This document shows, in pieces, positions 1 to 11,000 of a stretch of DNA of 64,000 nucleotides. Source of the stretch: Patiria miniata (Eukaryota; Echinodermata; Asteroidea; Valvatida; Asterinidae). The position numbers and the translations under genes were made by a program. The notes beneath the pieces are model-generated. The model saw nothing but the letters and a program-made list of their open reading frames with translations. It was not told the origin of the DNA and searched no databases. How positions within the stretch are numbered: position 1 is the stretch's first letter; each line of letters opens with the position of its first letter. The stretch is taken from NCBI RefSeq assembly GCF_015706575.1, contig NW_024037056.1:1822109-1886108 (forward strand), read 5' to 3'.

Positions 1-921
1 AATGTAGAACTTGATCAAGTTTTGATTTTCATATTTCGACTTTGTCTGTAGTTTAGTAACGCGTTAGAAGCACACTCACCCTCTTTAAAACGATAGAAAA
101 GAAGTCTCTCCTTTCTCAGACGTCTCTTTTTTGTGTGTTATTCACAGGTTCGTTTGCACACGTTTACGTATCTAAATTCCAACTCGAAATAACACCAAAA
201 AATAGACGTCTGAAAAATGCGGGACTTCTTTTCTGTCGCTACAAAGAGGGTTAGTATGCTTCTAAATCGTAAACAGATTGCAAATATAGTCTAAATGTGA
301 AAATCAAAATTTGAGAAAGTTCTACTTTTTTTCGGGTACATGTTCCAAGTGTGGCCCTTACGGAGGTAGTCCGGTAAATTGGCCACGTTTAAGGGGCTAT
401 GAATGGATTTGATGGGCAAGCGAAGTATTTGGAAATGGTGATGGTCAGAATTTTTTCGTGGCTTTTGTGAGTGGAGGGGGCGGGGCTTGGAGGAGGGGAA
501 AAGGAGGGACGAGGGAGGGAGGGGGCTAAAAGGGATAGGACCGGTGACTCTTGGGACCCTCTTTTTTCGAATCATTGATGACTAATTAAGAATGTTATGC
601 CAACTTAGCCGTGCTGAGGTACCGTCATTTCGAAGATCACTGTTTTTTAATGTTACTCTTGAACTGATATTTTTATTGGTACAATGGCTTTTGGTGTCTA
701 AAACGTGTTTGACACTCAAATTCTCTTTAGTACATAACAATGTATGTCATTTTTGCCCCTTCGGTGTGGCATTTTCGTCAATATATTCCAAAAGGCATTT
801 TAGTTCTTTATGTATAAATAATATGTATATTGACAGGTGTTTGAAAGACACTTCATTATTTTCGATAAAATAGTCGGGAAAAGTAAAAACCGTATTGTTG
901 ATGTACCCTAATGTGGCGCAG
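1..921. other. Gene-free stretch, nothing recognised
   Basis: I see no exon-like open frame with splice sites, no known repeat family shared with the rest of the window and no RNA gene. Short frames on both strands are AT-rich or low-complexity. Confidence 0.5.
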
Positions 922-1516
922 CCCTAACGTGGCGCACTTTGAATTTTCGCTTATATAGGGTCTTGATAGAGCAAAAGTTTTACCTCATATTTCACAGCAA
1001 GTGAAATTTCATGACGCTCTAAACATTCCCGTTCATAAATTTGGAGTTTACTTACCCGCTACAAAGTTCCAGAGAAATTCCATTTTGGCGTGATTTTCCG
1101 AGTTTATTTTGAAGTGCACAATCAACCTTTTTAAAATGCGCTCAAAAATAAGAAAACAAATTTCTGACAAACTTGTACTTGGATAAATGATCGGAGATAA
1201 TAACGATTTATCAGAATTTGTCAACTTTAAATAAATTCTTAAATGTAAACTTGAGGTTTTTTTCGAGATTTTTTTCAAGTGCGCCACGTTAAGAACACTT
1301 GGCCGAATTTGTGCCCAATTTCCGGACGCCACCGTTTTTGAATTTCAGGCTAAATTACATGACACTGAAATTGTTCACAATGGTTCAACAGCAAGCATTA
1401 TTAAGGTTATATAATATCAGTATTTAACTGAACGAATTAGAGGTCTTTCAACAACGAGGTTTTGCAACAACGCATGAGGAAAGTCGATGGAAACGTCGAA
1501 GTGCGCCACGTTAGGG
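922..1516. mobile_element. Foldback element with ~18-bp terminal inverted repeats
   Basis: CCCTAACGTGGCGCACTTT at the left end recurs inverted as AAGTGCGCCACGTTAGGG at the right end, with a further internal inverted copy near 1278-1292. The ~595-bp interior is AT-rich and has no transposase-like frame. This is the form of a non-autonomous DNA transposon. I could not identify a clear target-site duplication or a superfamily. Confidence 0.55.
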
Positions 1517-1562
1517 AACTCCACTATACTACAACTTTTTACGTGGTGTACTGGTGTTTATA

Positions 1563-2068
1563 CAGGGTGAGTCAAAAACGCGAAACCCAAATGTCGGGAC
1601 TATTGTTTTATTGAAGTTCTGCTGGTAGCACTTTCAAAATCTAGGATATGAAAGTCATATTCATAAGCTTCCATTTAGTACAAGAATCATTCAAATCACT
1701 TATGTACTTTTCAAGTCACGGAATTTTAAAACAAAACCACCGTTTTACAGTTCTGTCAACGGATCACAAAAAAGGTGTGCGTTCTATCAGCAAAACGAAA
1801 ACGATTCACACACATCACTGTGTGATCTGTTTTGGTTTTGCTGAAAGAACACTTACCTTCTTATGATCCGTGAACAGAACTTTAAAACGGTGGTTGTGTT
1901 TAAACTTCCGTAACTTAAAAAGTACATGAGTGATTTGAATGATGTTTGTACTAAAAGAAAGCGTATGAATTGGGCTTTTGTATCCTAGATTTTGAAAGTG
2001 CTACATGCAAAACTTCACTAAAACAATGGTCCCGACATTTGGGTTTCGTTTTGTTTTTACTCACCCTG
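1563..2068. mobile_element. CAGGGTGAGT-type foldback MITE, copy A
   Basis: This is a full-length ~506-bp copy of the commonest element in the window, flanked by TA on both sides (1561-1562 and 2069-2070). It starts CAGGGTGAGTCAAAAAC and ends with the inverse GTTTTTACTCACCCTG. The two halves are near-perfect inverted repeats of each other, so the whole copy folds into a hairpin. TA flanks and CAGGG termini are typical of Tc1/mariner-type MITEs. No coding capacity is seen. Confidence 0.85.
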
Positions 2069-2070
2069 TA

Positions 2071-2516
2071 GAAACGACAAATGACCAGCGCTTTTCATAA
2101 TCAATTCAATATTACAACTGGCCATTTTCTATGTGTTTTTAAGTGTACATAAGAGTTTTTTTTTAAACATCATTCTCGAGTTTTATTATATATTTACACA
2201 GAAAAATTTCCCAACAGCATTATTGCCGCGTTCTGACTGGTGTATACCTATCGTACCAGAGAAAATTTCAGTATATTATGTTACATTTGTATTCCTTAGA
2301 ATAGAGAATTTAAAAAAAATCCATGTTCATTTATTAAAACAAATATGTACAGGACGAAAACAGTTCACGTTACGTGTTTGTGATGGAATGTATAGTTAAG
2401 TCTCAAGCTTAAACCGATTCCTACGAGTAACGAAATCCTAATCAGAATGTACATCTTTTGGCAAGATGACAGAATTTCTTTGTTCAATTTTTTTTAAATA
2501 TTAGGCCTACCCCTTC
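2071..2516. other. 3' flank of the sulfotransferase gene
   Basis: This AT-rich stretch lies downstream of the stop codon of the minus-strand Gal3st-like gene and probably holds its 3' UTR. No repeat family or other exon was recognised. Confidence 0.4.
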
Positions 2517-5500
2517 TTATGGCTTATTTGGGGGTTTCCCCATTCCGTATCTGGAATCCTGATATGTTCGTATGTAATTAGTGTAAGGTATTCCGCGCCT
2601 TGTCATTCGATCACACATCTCTCCTTCGCTGAATCCCAGCCGAGAATCGCTCGCGCCAAGTTTGGTTTTGCTCCGAGCCTCCGTTCGGTTCCCCGCACAA
2701 CGATCCACGAAGTGCCGAATCCTGGCCCGCAGTTCCCCGACCTCGTGCCGCATTCTCCGCCGTCCGAACGCCTCGACCCTCCGCCAGAGAGTTCGGTTGA
2801 AAGTCTGGTAGAGTCTCAGATCCCCGGCGTTCCATCGTCTGATCTTCTCGGCGGGTTCCCGCGCCACCGTTTTCACCGACGATTTGCGCGAGTTCAGAAC
2901 GAAGTACACGACGTCATCCACATCCCAGCACATTAAGTGTCGAAGGAGTACCAGCGACTCGTCAAAATGCTCCAGGATCAAGATAAGATCAAACTCTGTC
3001 TCCAACTGTTGGATCTTTTCCTCAATCCTCGCGCTGTCTCCAAGATGTTTCTCTCGCAGGCCGAGATCATACAGCATGGGATTCTTGGTCTGGAATCTTT
3101 TGCCCGAATGGATTCCGTAGTAATAGTTGGGTTTTCCCAGGAAAATCTTCAGGGCTTTGTCGCCGGGCAGTCGGTATAGTTTCCCCCGTTGGAAGTAGTT
3201 GAAGAAGGACGAAAATTGGGTAACTGGATCCCGTAGGATCGTGATGTAGAGAGAATCTTTGAACATCACAGCAGATATCTCTGAAAAAAGAATTAAAAAC
3301 AAAAAGGAGGAAATGTAAAAAAAAATACTCTGTTATGTCCAAAGAGTGCAACTGGACGATTTAGAGGGAAACATCACTTTAATTTTTAAACCGAAATATT
3401 TGGCAAAGTCTCAACTCAGTGGAAAATCGTCTCATCTCTGGTTTCTGCTATTTTCGCTATTTTAATATAATGAGCGCCTAATTTAATATATATGAGAGCG
3501 CCAAAATGCAATCAATGCAGGTAAAATATGTGCAGTAATGTTATAGTCACGTGGTATTTTGTGTAGTGGTTGGACGGTATCCAGATGGAGGAAATGAAAG
3601 TTGACCAAATGTATGGTGTTCCATATGTGCCACCGGCGTCGCAATTTTCACCAGAGCTTATTGTGCACTCGCACTTTTTTACCTTAAAAGTGATCGCCGC
3701 AAAATGAAGTTCTTTTGTCGACATTTCTGTTCAAAATTTAATTCATTGTGTTCATATTATTTAAGCTTCAGCTCCCCTAAAAAAGAGGTAAAAATAGAGC
3801 ATGAAAGTTTTATCTTGCCTTTGTAACTGAATCGCGTGTGGTGGCACAAAATATTATACTTCTTCACCGGATAGTACATCATATTGCCTCTGTGGAACAC
3901 GGAGAGTCCCAAGTAGTTAGCTTTCTCCGGGAGAACAAAGTCTAAGTTTCTCCTCTCGCCGTATCGAAGGAGAACGTTCTGCAGTGTGCTGCTGCCACAC
4001 TTGTGCGTCTTGAGGAAGACGATGTTCGTCTTCGGTGAACAGTGAGATGAATTGGATTCCTTATTGGAACTAGGGCTGGGAATGATACGCTTGGACGACC
4101 GTGGAGACTCGTGCTGTCGGAATAAAAGATTATTGATGATTAGTCGGGCTGACTTTCCATAATGTGTGTCCGTCGCTTGGTTAGGTAGACAGTTTATCGG
4201 CAGAAGGGGCAAAACACGCAACTTGAATATGGCATGAATTGTCTTGTTATTGGATATTACGGTTACAGACCAGTAAATAAGCTTCCATAGACCCCAATGG
4301 TAAATGCTCCCACTTCAGAAATTAGGGGAAAATACTCACAACTCTCCAAGGTGTTTGAGACACACATCAAATTAAAGCTTATTTCATCATCTTTCATTTT
4401 CTTTTCAATTTTTGTGGGGTCAACTGATGACTTTTAGGAGAAATTTCCATCCGAAGATGATCACCCCTGAAAATAGTCCTGAAGCCCATCGCCATGTTCA
4501 AAAACGATGCTTACCGTCCATTGCAAAATAGAGCGCTTTAAGGGCCCCAATTTCATCCAAATTGAACGGAACTACAAGCTCACAGTCCTGTGCACGGCTT
4601 CCACCCATATTTTTTTACAAACCCTCAAGTTCATGGCCCACAGCATGCTCAAATACTGAAGATTTTGAGGGCATGCAAATCGTGATTTGGCCGGCGTAGG
4701 CAATTTTGGACCGATTTACTGGTCTGCTACCTTACGGTTACGTCATGCAATGCGCCCAATTGGGCTACAAAACGCGGGTTGTTTATTTAAACGAAATAAT
4801 GTTTATTGGAAAGAGCACTTAAATGTAGGATATAAACGTCCACACAACCATCCATTAAAAACCGGGCGTTTTGTGTTATTCTTGCGAAAAACGAATTTCG
4901 GGGGTCACAATTGTAACCCTCCAAAAATGGATTTTTCTTCATTTAAAAATAATGTTGCAAGGTAAGGGGAGAATACGTACGTGAGAAACATTAACCAACT
5001 CGAACCGAGTGACGGCGCCGTTTGAGTTACCAGGGTGAGTCCTGAAAAAAAAAAGGATTGAAAAAAAAATAGCTCAGCGCCTAAAACAAACCTGAGAGAT
5101 AACGATGTCACGCTTTGTTTACATGTTTGCTTTCCTGTAAAAAATTGGTGGCTCTCGTTCCAACATTGTGTCGTGTAGGTTTTTAATTTTAAACTACATG
5201 TACAGGGTGAGTAAAAGTAAACCCAAATTTGTTCAAAGGTTCTGCATAGCACTTTCCAGATCTAGGATATGAAAGCCCAAATAATAAGCTTTCTTTTAGT
5301 GAAAGAATCATTCAAATCGCTCATGTATTTTTCTAGTTGAATTTTGAACACAAGCATCGTGTTTAACCTTGTCCACGAATCACAATAAAGGTAAGTGACC
5401 TTTCAGCAAAACGAAAATTATTCACACATCAAAAAACACATCAGAGCACTCTCATAACCGTGATAAATGGCACTTTTCACAACATTTATTTAAAAACTGC

Positions 5501-6173
5501 TGCTTCCAATGTTAAAATAACATGGTTTACAATAATGTCAAGAGTTTACAGGCCTAGTCTTGCCCAGCCTTCTACTTGGCTGAGCTACCCCGGAGATACG
5601 TTTTTACTGAAAATATAACGTACCTTATATGTGATCCGTGGACATGGTTTAAAAACTGTGTTTGTGTTCAAAATTCCATAACTGGAAAAGTGCATGAGCG
5701 ATTAGAATGATTCTATCACTAAAAGAAAGCTTTTTAATTGGGCTTTAATATCCTAGATTTGGAAAACGCTGCATGCAGAAAGTTTTTAAAAAATAGGGGG
5801 CACCAAATGGGTACCGGCATTATTCAATGCTGGGAAGGTAACAGACTCGCTGTGGAGGAGGTGTGGCGATCCCCCCACAGCAGCATTTAATTTAATGGAC
5901 CCGAGTCTGGCCTAATCGCTTCGAAAAAGAGATGAGCACTCCGTTCCTCTGTGAACGCAGGCTCGTCCCCTTTACCTTTTGACTTTTGCTTGGTTTTGTT
6001 GCACAGTTTCTAGTTTTTCCTAATGTTTCATTTTCGTACCCTTTAATTTCTTTCATCTTTATTTTCCGTTGATATGACATGTTGGGCTTTCCCGTCCAGT
6101 ACAGCAGTGGTACAAACAGCAGCAGACTCAGTGTCGCAAAGAGGAACAGGACCAGTTGGGCCCTTGGGATCAT
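2517..6173 (-). CDS. Galactose-3-O-sulfotransferase-like (Gal3st family) gene, three exons
   Basis: Predicted Golgi type II membrane sulfotransferase that would move sulfate from PAPS to the 3-OH of terminal galactose on glycolipids or glycoproteins. Exons (minus): 6173-5976, 4221-3819 and 3280-2517, summing to 1365 nt, 454 residues. Exon 1 starts MIPRAQLVLFLFATLSLLLF, a signal anchor. Exon 2 carries the 5'-phosphosulfate motif FLKTHKCGSST (K near residue 137). Exon 3 starts just before ITILRDPVTQF, the 3'-phosphate motif (R near 217). The phases match at both junctions (0, then 1). The exon 2 donor is GC rather than GT (AAAG^GCAAGA), an accepted minor class. The exon 1 donor is AAAAG^GTAAAG. 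The acceptor of exon 2 (TTCAAG^TTG) has a weak pyrimidine tract, so the exon 1 to exon 2 link is the least certain part. Family membership is well supported by the two PAPS motifs; the acceptor sugar specificity is unknown. Confidence 0.8.
4270..4465. repeat. Dispersed repeat shared with 32,925-33,140
   Basis: The stretch with AATACTCACAACTCTCC, GAGACACACATCAAATTAAA and TCCATCCGAAGATGATCA recurs with moderate divergence in intron 6 of the second SLC22 gene. It lies in intron 1 of the sulfotransferase gene, close to exon 2. The family is not identified. Confidence 0.6.
5203..5790. mobile_element. CAGGGTGAGT-type MITE, copy B, decayed and interrupted
   Basis: The left terminus CAGGGTGAGTAAAAG follows TA at 5201-5202. 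The element body is recognisable (AAGCTTTCTTTTAGTGAAAG; ATCCACGAATCACAA-like core) but is interrupted near 5455-5625 by unrelated sequence. The right terminus is missing. It sits in intron 1 of the sulfotransferase gene. Confidence 0.6.
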
Positions 6174-6292
6174 CTTGAGGACAAATTACAGCCGAATCGA
6201 AGAAGCCTTTAGATGGGAAGAGAAAAACAAAGAAAATGGAGGAGTTGAGAACAATAAGTAATCATCTAAACGAATATTTTTGTCTGGATCTA

Positions 6293-6707
6293 CAGGGTGT
6301 ATAGGGTGAGTCAATAAAAGCGAAACCCAAATGTCGGGACCATTGTTTTAGTGAAGTTCGGCATGTAGCCCTTTCAAAATCTAAGATACCAAAGCCCAAT
6401 TCATAGGCTTTTTTTTTAGTACAAGAATCATTCAAATCACTCATGTACTTTTTAAATTACGGAAGTTTAAACACAACCACCGTTTGAAAGTTCTGTTCAC
6501 GGATCATAAGAAGGTAAGTGTTCTTTCAGCAAAACCAAAACAGATCACATAGGGATGTGTGTGAATCGTTTTCGTTTTGCTGATAGAACGCACACCTTTT
6601 TTGTGATCCGTTGACAGAACTTTAAACGGTGGTTATGTTTAAAATTACGTTAATTGAAAAGTACATTAGTGATTTGAATGATTCTTGTACTTGTGTTTTT
6701 TTACTCA
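6293..6707. mobile_element. CAGGGTGAGT-type MITE, copy C, internally deleted
   Basis: The left end shows a duplicated terminus (CAGGGTG, then TATAGGGTGAGTC), preceded by TA at 6291-6292. The right side jumps from CTTGTACT directly to GTGTTTTTTTACTCACC, losing about 120 bp of the normal right arm. On the minus strand the copy begins GTGAGTAAAAAAAC, a good 5' splice site, and ends ACCCTGTAG, a good 3' splice site. It lies upstream of the Gal3st-like start codon. Confidence 0.75.
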
Positions 6708-6987
6708 CCATAAGAGTTCCATGCACATCAAAAAAGGCAGGGGACAAGGCCTTTTCGGTGTCTGGTCCTTGAATGCTGGAATTCACGGTGTCACATAACA
6801 TCCGCAACATCAGTTCTCTTGACAACTTTATTAAAGGGTAGATTGAAAACTGATCTGTTCTCTCCACAAAATCTGCAACTTGTCTTCTGGAGTTGTCCTT
6901 GTAGTCAACGCATTTGTAACTTGCGAAAATGCGAGCTATGTTGGTATTGCGATTGACGCGATATACGCGTATTTTTAGCCATTTCAT
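6708..6987 (-). other. Unidentified open frame, possible upstream exon
   Basis: An ATG-initiated minus-strand frame (MKWLKIRVYRV...) stays open for about 93 codons until it reaches the MITE copy C edge, where ATG^GTGAGTAAA would be a donor. A plausible acceptor (TTGTTTCCAG) lies just upstream of the ATG. I do not recognise the protein. It could be a 5' exon of the sulfotransferase transcript, a remnant of a mobile element, or a chance frame. If joined to 6292 and onward, the frame closes after seven codons, so it is unlikely to extend the sulfotransferase protein. Confidence 0.25.
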
Positions 6988-7042
6988 GCCATGGAATCTG
7001 GAAACAACGCCGGCCCGCGATATTGGCTCTGTTGCATCATGA

Positions 7043-7432
7043 ATCTTTGCAACGTTACAGGACTACGAAATCTTGAGCTATACAACGAACGTACCTGATT
7101 GAAAGTTCTCTAAGACAATCCTCCTCTTTTGCAAAATGCATCTTAATTTGGAACGTTACAGGAATACGAACTCTTAAGCTATACAACGAACGTGCACCTC
7201 ACCTGGTTGAAAGTTCTCAAAGGCAATCCTCCTCTTTTGCAACATGTCTTTGCAACGTTACATGACGACGAAATATTGAGCTATACAACGAACGCACCTG
7301 ATTGAAAGTTCTCAAAGACAATCCTCTTTTGCAAAATGCATCTTAATTTGCAACGTTACAGGAATACGAACTCTTGAGCTATACAACGAACGTGATCTCA
7401 CCTGGTTGAAAGTTCTCAAAGGCAATCCTCCG
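7043..7432. repeat. ~100-bp tandem repeat, about four copies
   Basis: AACGTTACAGGA...CTATACAACGAACG...TTGAAAGTTCTC...CAATCCTC recurs at 7051, 7152, 7254 and 7352, a period of about 100 bp, with point differences and small indels. Two units carry CTCACCTGGTTGAAAG, which on the minus strand reads CAACCAG^GTGAG, so a donor-like site is duplicated along with the repeat. Confidence 0.75.
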
Positions 7433-7529
7433 TGTGTGCTAAACCCATAAAGCCTATTAATTACTACACATCCGGTGATCGAGACTATTTTTGAATTGCG
7501 TATTTTTAGGTTGTATTTTATATCAGCTG

Positions 7530-7730
7530 CCATTAACTTTGAAACTGAACATGAACGTATTATGCTGATGAAACAAGGTGTCTCTGATGTGAATTGTGGA
7601 TTCGGTGAAATGTGGACTCATTTGTTGTACTGCGCATGCGTGCACAGAATTGAAACAATGGCAAGTCACGTGTGAGGGAGAATCCATACAAGGTCAAGGG
7701 CACCAGATCCCATAATAATCCTATATTATA
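7530..7730. repeat. Diverged dispersed repeat related to 18,817-19,172 and 21,386-21,745
   Basis: The order of short blocks (GTGAATT, GAAAT, GGACTCATT, GTACTGCGCATG, then a block ending in an ATCC/CATA run) matches two better preserved copies inside the first SLC22 gene. The divergence is high, so the call is tentative. Confidence 0.35.
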
Positions 7731-8036
7731 GCCACCCACAGCACGCGTGACTCGCTGCAAATTCGTTGCACTGAGGTAACACCACAGTGAAAATAATTTC
7801 GCGTGATCATAACAGCTGTGAATTTTTTTCAATATTCAATCAATATCACACAATATTATGATAGCAGAACATAAAATTAAGTAAATTACGTGCATTTAGA
7901 TGATGTTGGCCAAGGCCCCCTCGCGAGAATTAAAGGATGCAACCATGTAAATGGGCCAAAATCCGTCCACCGAGATCATGAAAAATTCTTATACCGGTTA
8001 TTTCCATACGAATTACTGGATTATGATAAAACCTTG

Positions 8037-8090
8037 TACGAACCCACGACCTCCTGCTTTCTATTAGAAGTTCAGATGTCTTACCACTAG
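8037..8090 (-). repeat. Truncated tRNA-Ser-like SINE fragment at the satellite edge
   Basis: The minus strand reads CTAGTGGTAAGACATCTG...AGAAAGCAGGAGGTCGTGG, matching the tRNA-like SINE heads at 29,809-29,884 and 52,397-52,462. The fragment stops exactly where the first satellite monomer begins (8091). Confidence 0.65.
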
Positions 8091-11000
8091 TTGCTAGAAA
8101 GATGTCTTAAGGGCCCTAGAACGCATTCCAAATCGATTTCTGGACAGATGAGCTATTAAAGGGGAAATTCCGTCGAAAATTTAAGGTAAAATCGCTCAAA
8201 AAAATAAACTTCTTTTGCTCCAAAAAAGGATGATTTTTGCCCAAATCTCTTATACTGTGCAAGTTAGAGTATTGTTTGATGTTCCTCTTGCATCCAGATG
8301 AATTTCTGCCTTGTTTTGAGAAAAGTCAATTTTTGGCCAATTTTGACTAAAAATGTAAGGCTAACCCCTTAGTTTTTTTCCAATTTTGGCCAAAAAATGA
8401 AATTGCTTGAAAGTTGCTAGAAAGATGTCTTTAGGGCCCTAGAATGCATTCCGAATCGATTTCTGGACAGATGTGCTATTAAAGGGGAACTTCCGTCGAA
8501 AATTTAAGGTAAAATCGCTCAAAAAATGAACTTCTTTTTCTCCAAAAAAGGATGATTTTTGCCCAAATCTCTTATACTGTGCGAGTTAGAGTATTGTTTG
8601 ACGTTCCTCTTGCATCCAGATGAATTTCTGCCTTGTTTTGAGAAAAGTCAATTTTTGGCCAATTTTGACTAAAAATGTAAGGCTAACCCCTTGTTTTTTT
8701 TCAAATTTTGGCCAAAAAATGAAATTGCTTGAAAGTTGCTAGAAAGATGTCTTAAGGGCCATAGAACGCATTCCGAATCGTTTTCTGGACAGATGTGCTA
8801 TTAAAGGGGAAATTCCGTCGAAAATTTAAGGTAAAATCGCTCAAAAAATGAACTTCTTTTTCTCCAAAAAAGGATGATTTTTGCCCAAATCTCTTATACT
8901 GTGCGAGTAAGAGTATTGTTTGACGTTCCTCTTGCATCCAGATGAATTTCTGCCTTGTTTTGAGAAAAGTCAATTTTTGGCCAATTTTGACTAAAAATGT
9001 AAGGCTAACCCCTTGTTTTTTTTTCAATTTTGGCCAAAAAATGAAATTGCTTGAAAGTTGCTAGAAAGATGTCTTAAGGGCCCTAGAACGCATTCCAAAT
9101 CGATTTCTGGGCAGATGTGCTATTGAAGGGGAAATTCCGTCGAAAATTTAAGGTAAAATCGCTCAAAAAATGAACTTCTTTTTCTCCAAAAAAGGATGAT
9201 TTTTGCCCAAATCTCTTATACTGTGCGAGTTAGAGTATTGTTTGACGTTCCTCTTGCATCCAGATGAATTTCTGCCTTGTTTTGAGAAAAGTCAATTTTT
9301 GGCCAATTTTGACTAAAAATGTAAGGCTAACCCCTTGTTTTTTTTTCAATTTTGGCCAAAAAATGAAATTGCTTGAAAGTTGCTAGAAAGATGTCTTAAG
9401 GGCCCTAGAACGCATTCCAAATCGATTTCTGGACAGATGTGCTATTGAAGGGGAAATTCCGTCGAATATTTAAGGGAATATCGCTCAAAAAATGAACTTC
9501 TTTTTCTCCAAAAAAAGGATGATTTTTGCCCAAATCTCTTATACTGTGCGAGTTAGAGTATTGTTTGACGTTCCGCTTGCATCCAGATGAATTTCTGCCT
9601 TGTTTTGAGAAAAGTCAATTTTTGGCCAATTTTGACTAAAAATGTAAGGCTAACCCCTTGTTTTTTTTTCAATTTTGGCCAAAAAATGAAATTGCTTGAA
9701 AGTTGCTAGAAAGATGTCTTAAGGGCCCTAGAACGCATTCCGAATCGATTTCTGGACAGATGTGCTATTAAAGGGGAAATTCCGTCGAAAATTTAAGGTA
9801 AAATCGCTCAAAAAATGAACTTCTTTTTCTCCAAAAAAGGATGATTTTTGCCCAAATCTCTTATACTGTGCGAGTTAGAGTATTGTTTGACGTTCCTCTT
9901 GCATCCAGATGAATTTCTGCCTTGTTTTGAGAAAAGTCAATTTTTGGCCAATTTTGACTAAAAATGTAAGGCTAACCCCTTGGTTTTTTTTCAATTTTGG
10001 CCAAAAAATGAAATTGCTTGAAAGTTGCTAGAAAGATGTCTTAAGGGCCCTAGAACGCATTCCGAATCGATTTCTGGACAGATGTGCTATTAAAGGGGAA
10101 ATTCCGTCGAAAATTTAAGGTAAAATCGCTCAAAAAATGAACTTCTTTTTCTCCAAAAAAGGATGACTTTTGCCCAAATCTCTTATACTGTGCGAGTAAG
10201 AGTATTGTTTGACGTTCCGCTTGCATCCAGATGAATTTCTGCCTTGTTTTGAGAAAAGTCAATTTTTGGCCAATTTTGACTAAAAATGTAAGGCTAACCC
10301 CTTGTTTTTTTTTCAATTTTGGCCAAAAAATGAAATTGCTTGAAAGTTGCTAGAAAGATGTCTTAAGGGCCCTAGAACGCATTCTAAATCGATTTCTGGA
10401 CAGATGTGCTATTAAAGGGGAACTTCCGTCGAAAATTTAAGGTAAAATCGCTCAAAAAATGAACTTCTTTTCCTCCAAAAAAGGATGATTTTTGCCCAAA
10501 TCTCTTATACTGTGCGAGTAAGAGTATTGTTTGACGTTCCTCTTGCATCCAGATGAATTTCTGCCTTGTTTTCAGAAAAGTCAATTTTTGGCCAATTTTG
10601 ACTAAAAATGTAAGGCTAACCCCTTGTTTTTTTTTCAATTTTGGCCAAAAAATGAAATTGCTTGAAAGTTGCTAGAAAGATGTCTTAAGGGCCCTAGAAC
10701 GCATTCCGAATCGATTTCTGGACAGATGTGCTATTAAAGGGGAAATTCCGTCGAAAATTTAAGGTAAAATCGCTCAAAAAATGAACTTCTTTTTCTCCAA
10801 AAAAGGATGATTTTTGCCCAAATCTCTTATACTGTGCGAGTTAGAGTATTGTTTGACGTTCCTCTTGCATCCAGATGAATTTCTGCCTTGTTTTGAGAAA
10901 AGTCAATTTTTGGCCAATTTTGACTAAAAATGTAAGGCTAACCCCTTGTTTTTTTTCAATTTTGGCCAAAAAATGAAATTGCTTGAAAGTTGCTAGAAAG

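Noticed and set aside
2712..3179. Three plus-strand frames overlapping the sulfotransferase
   Set aside because: They are antisense shadows of the well-supported third exon.
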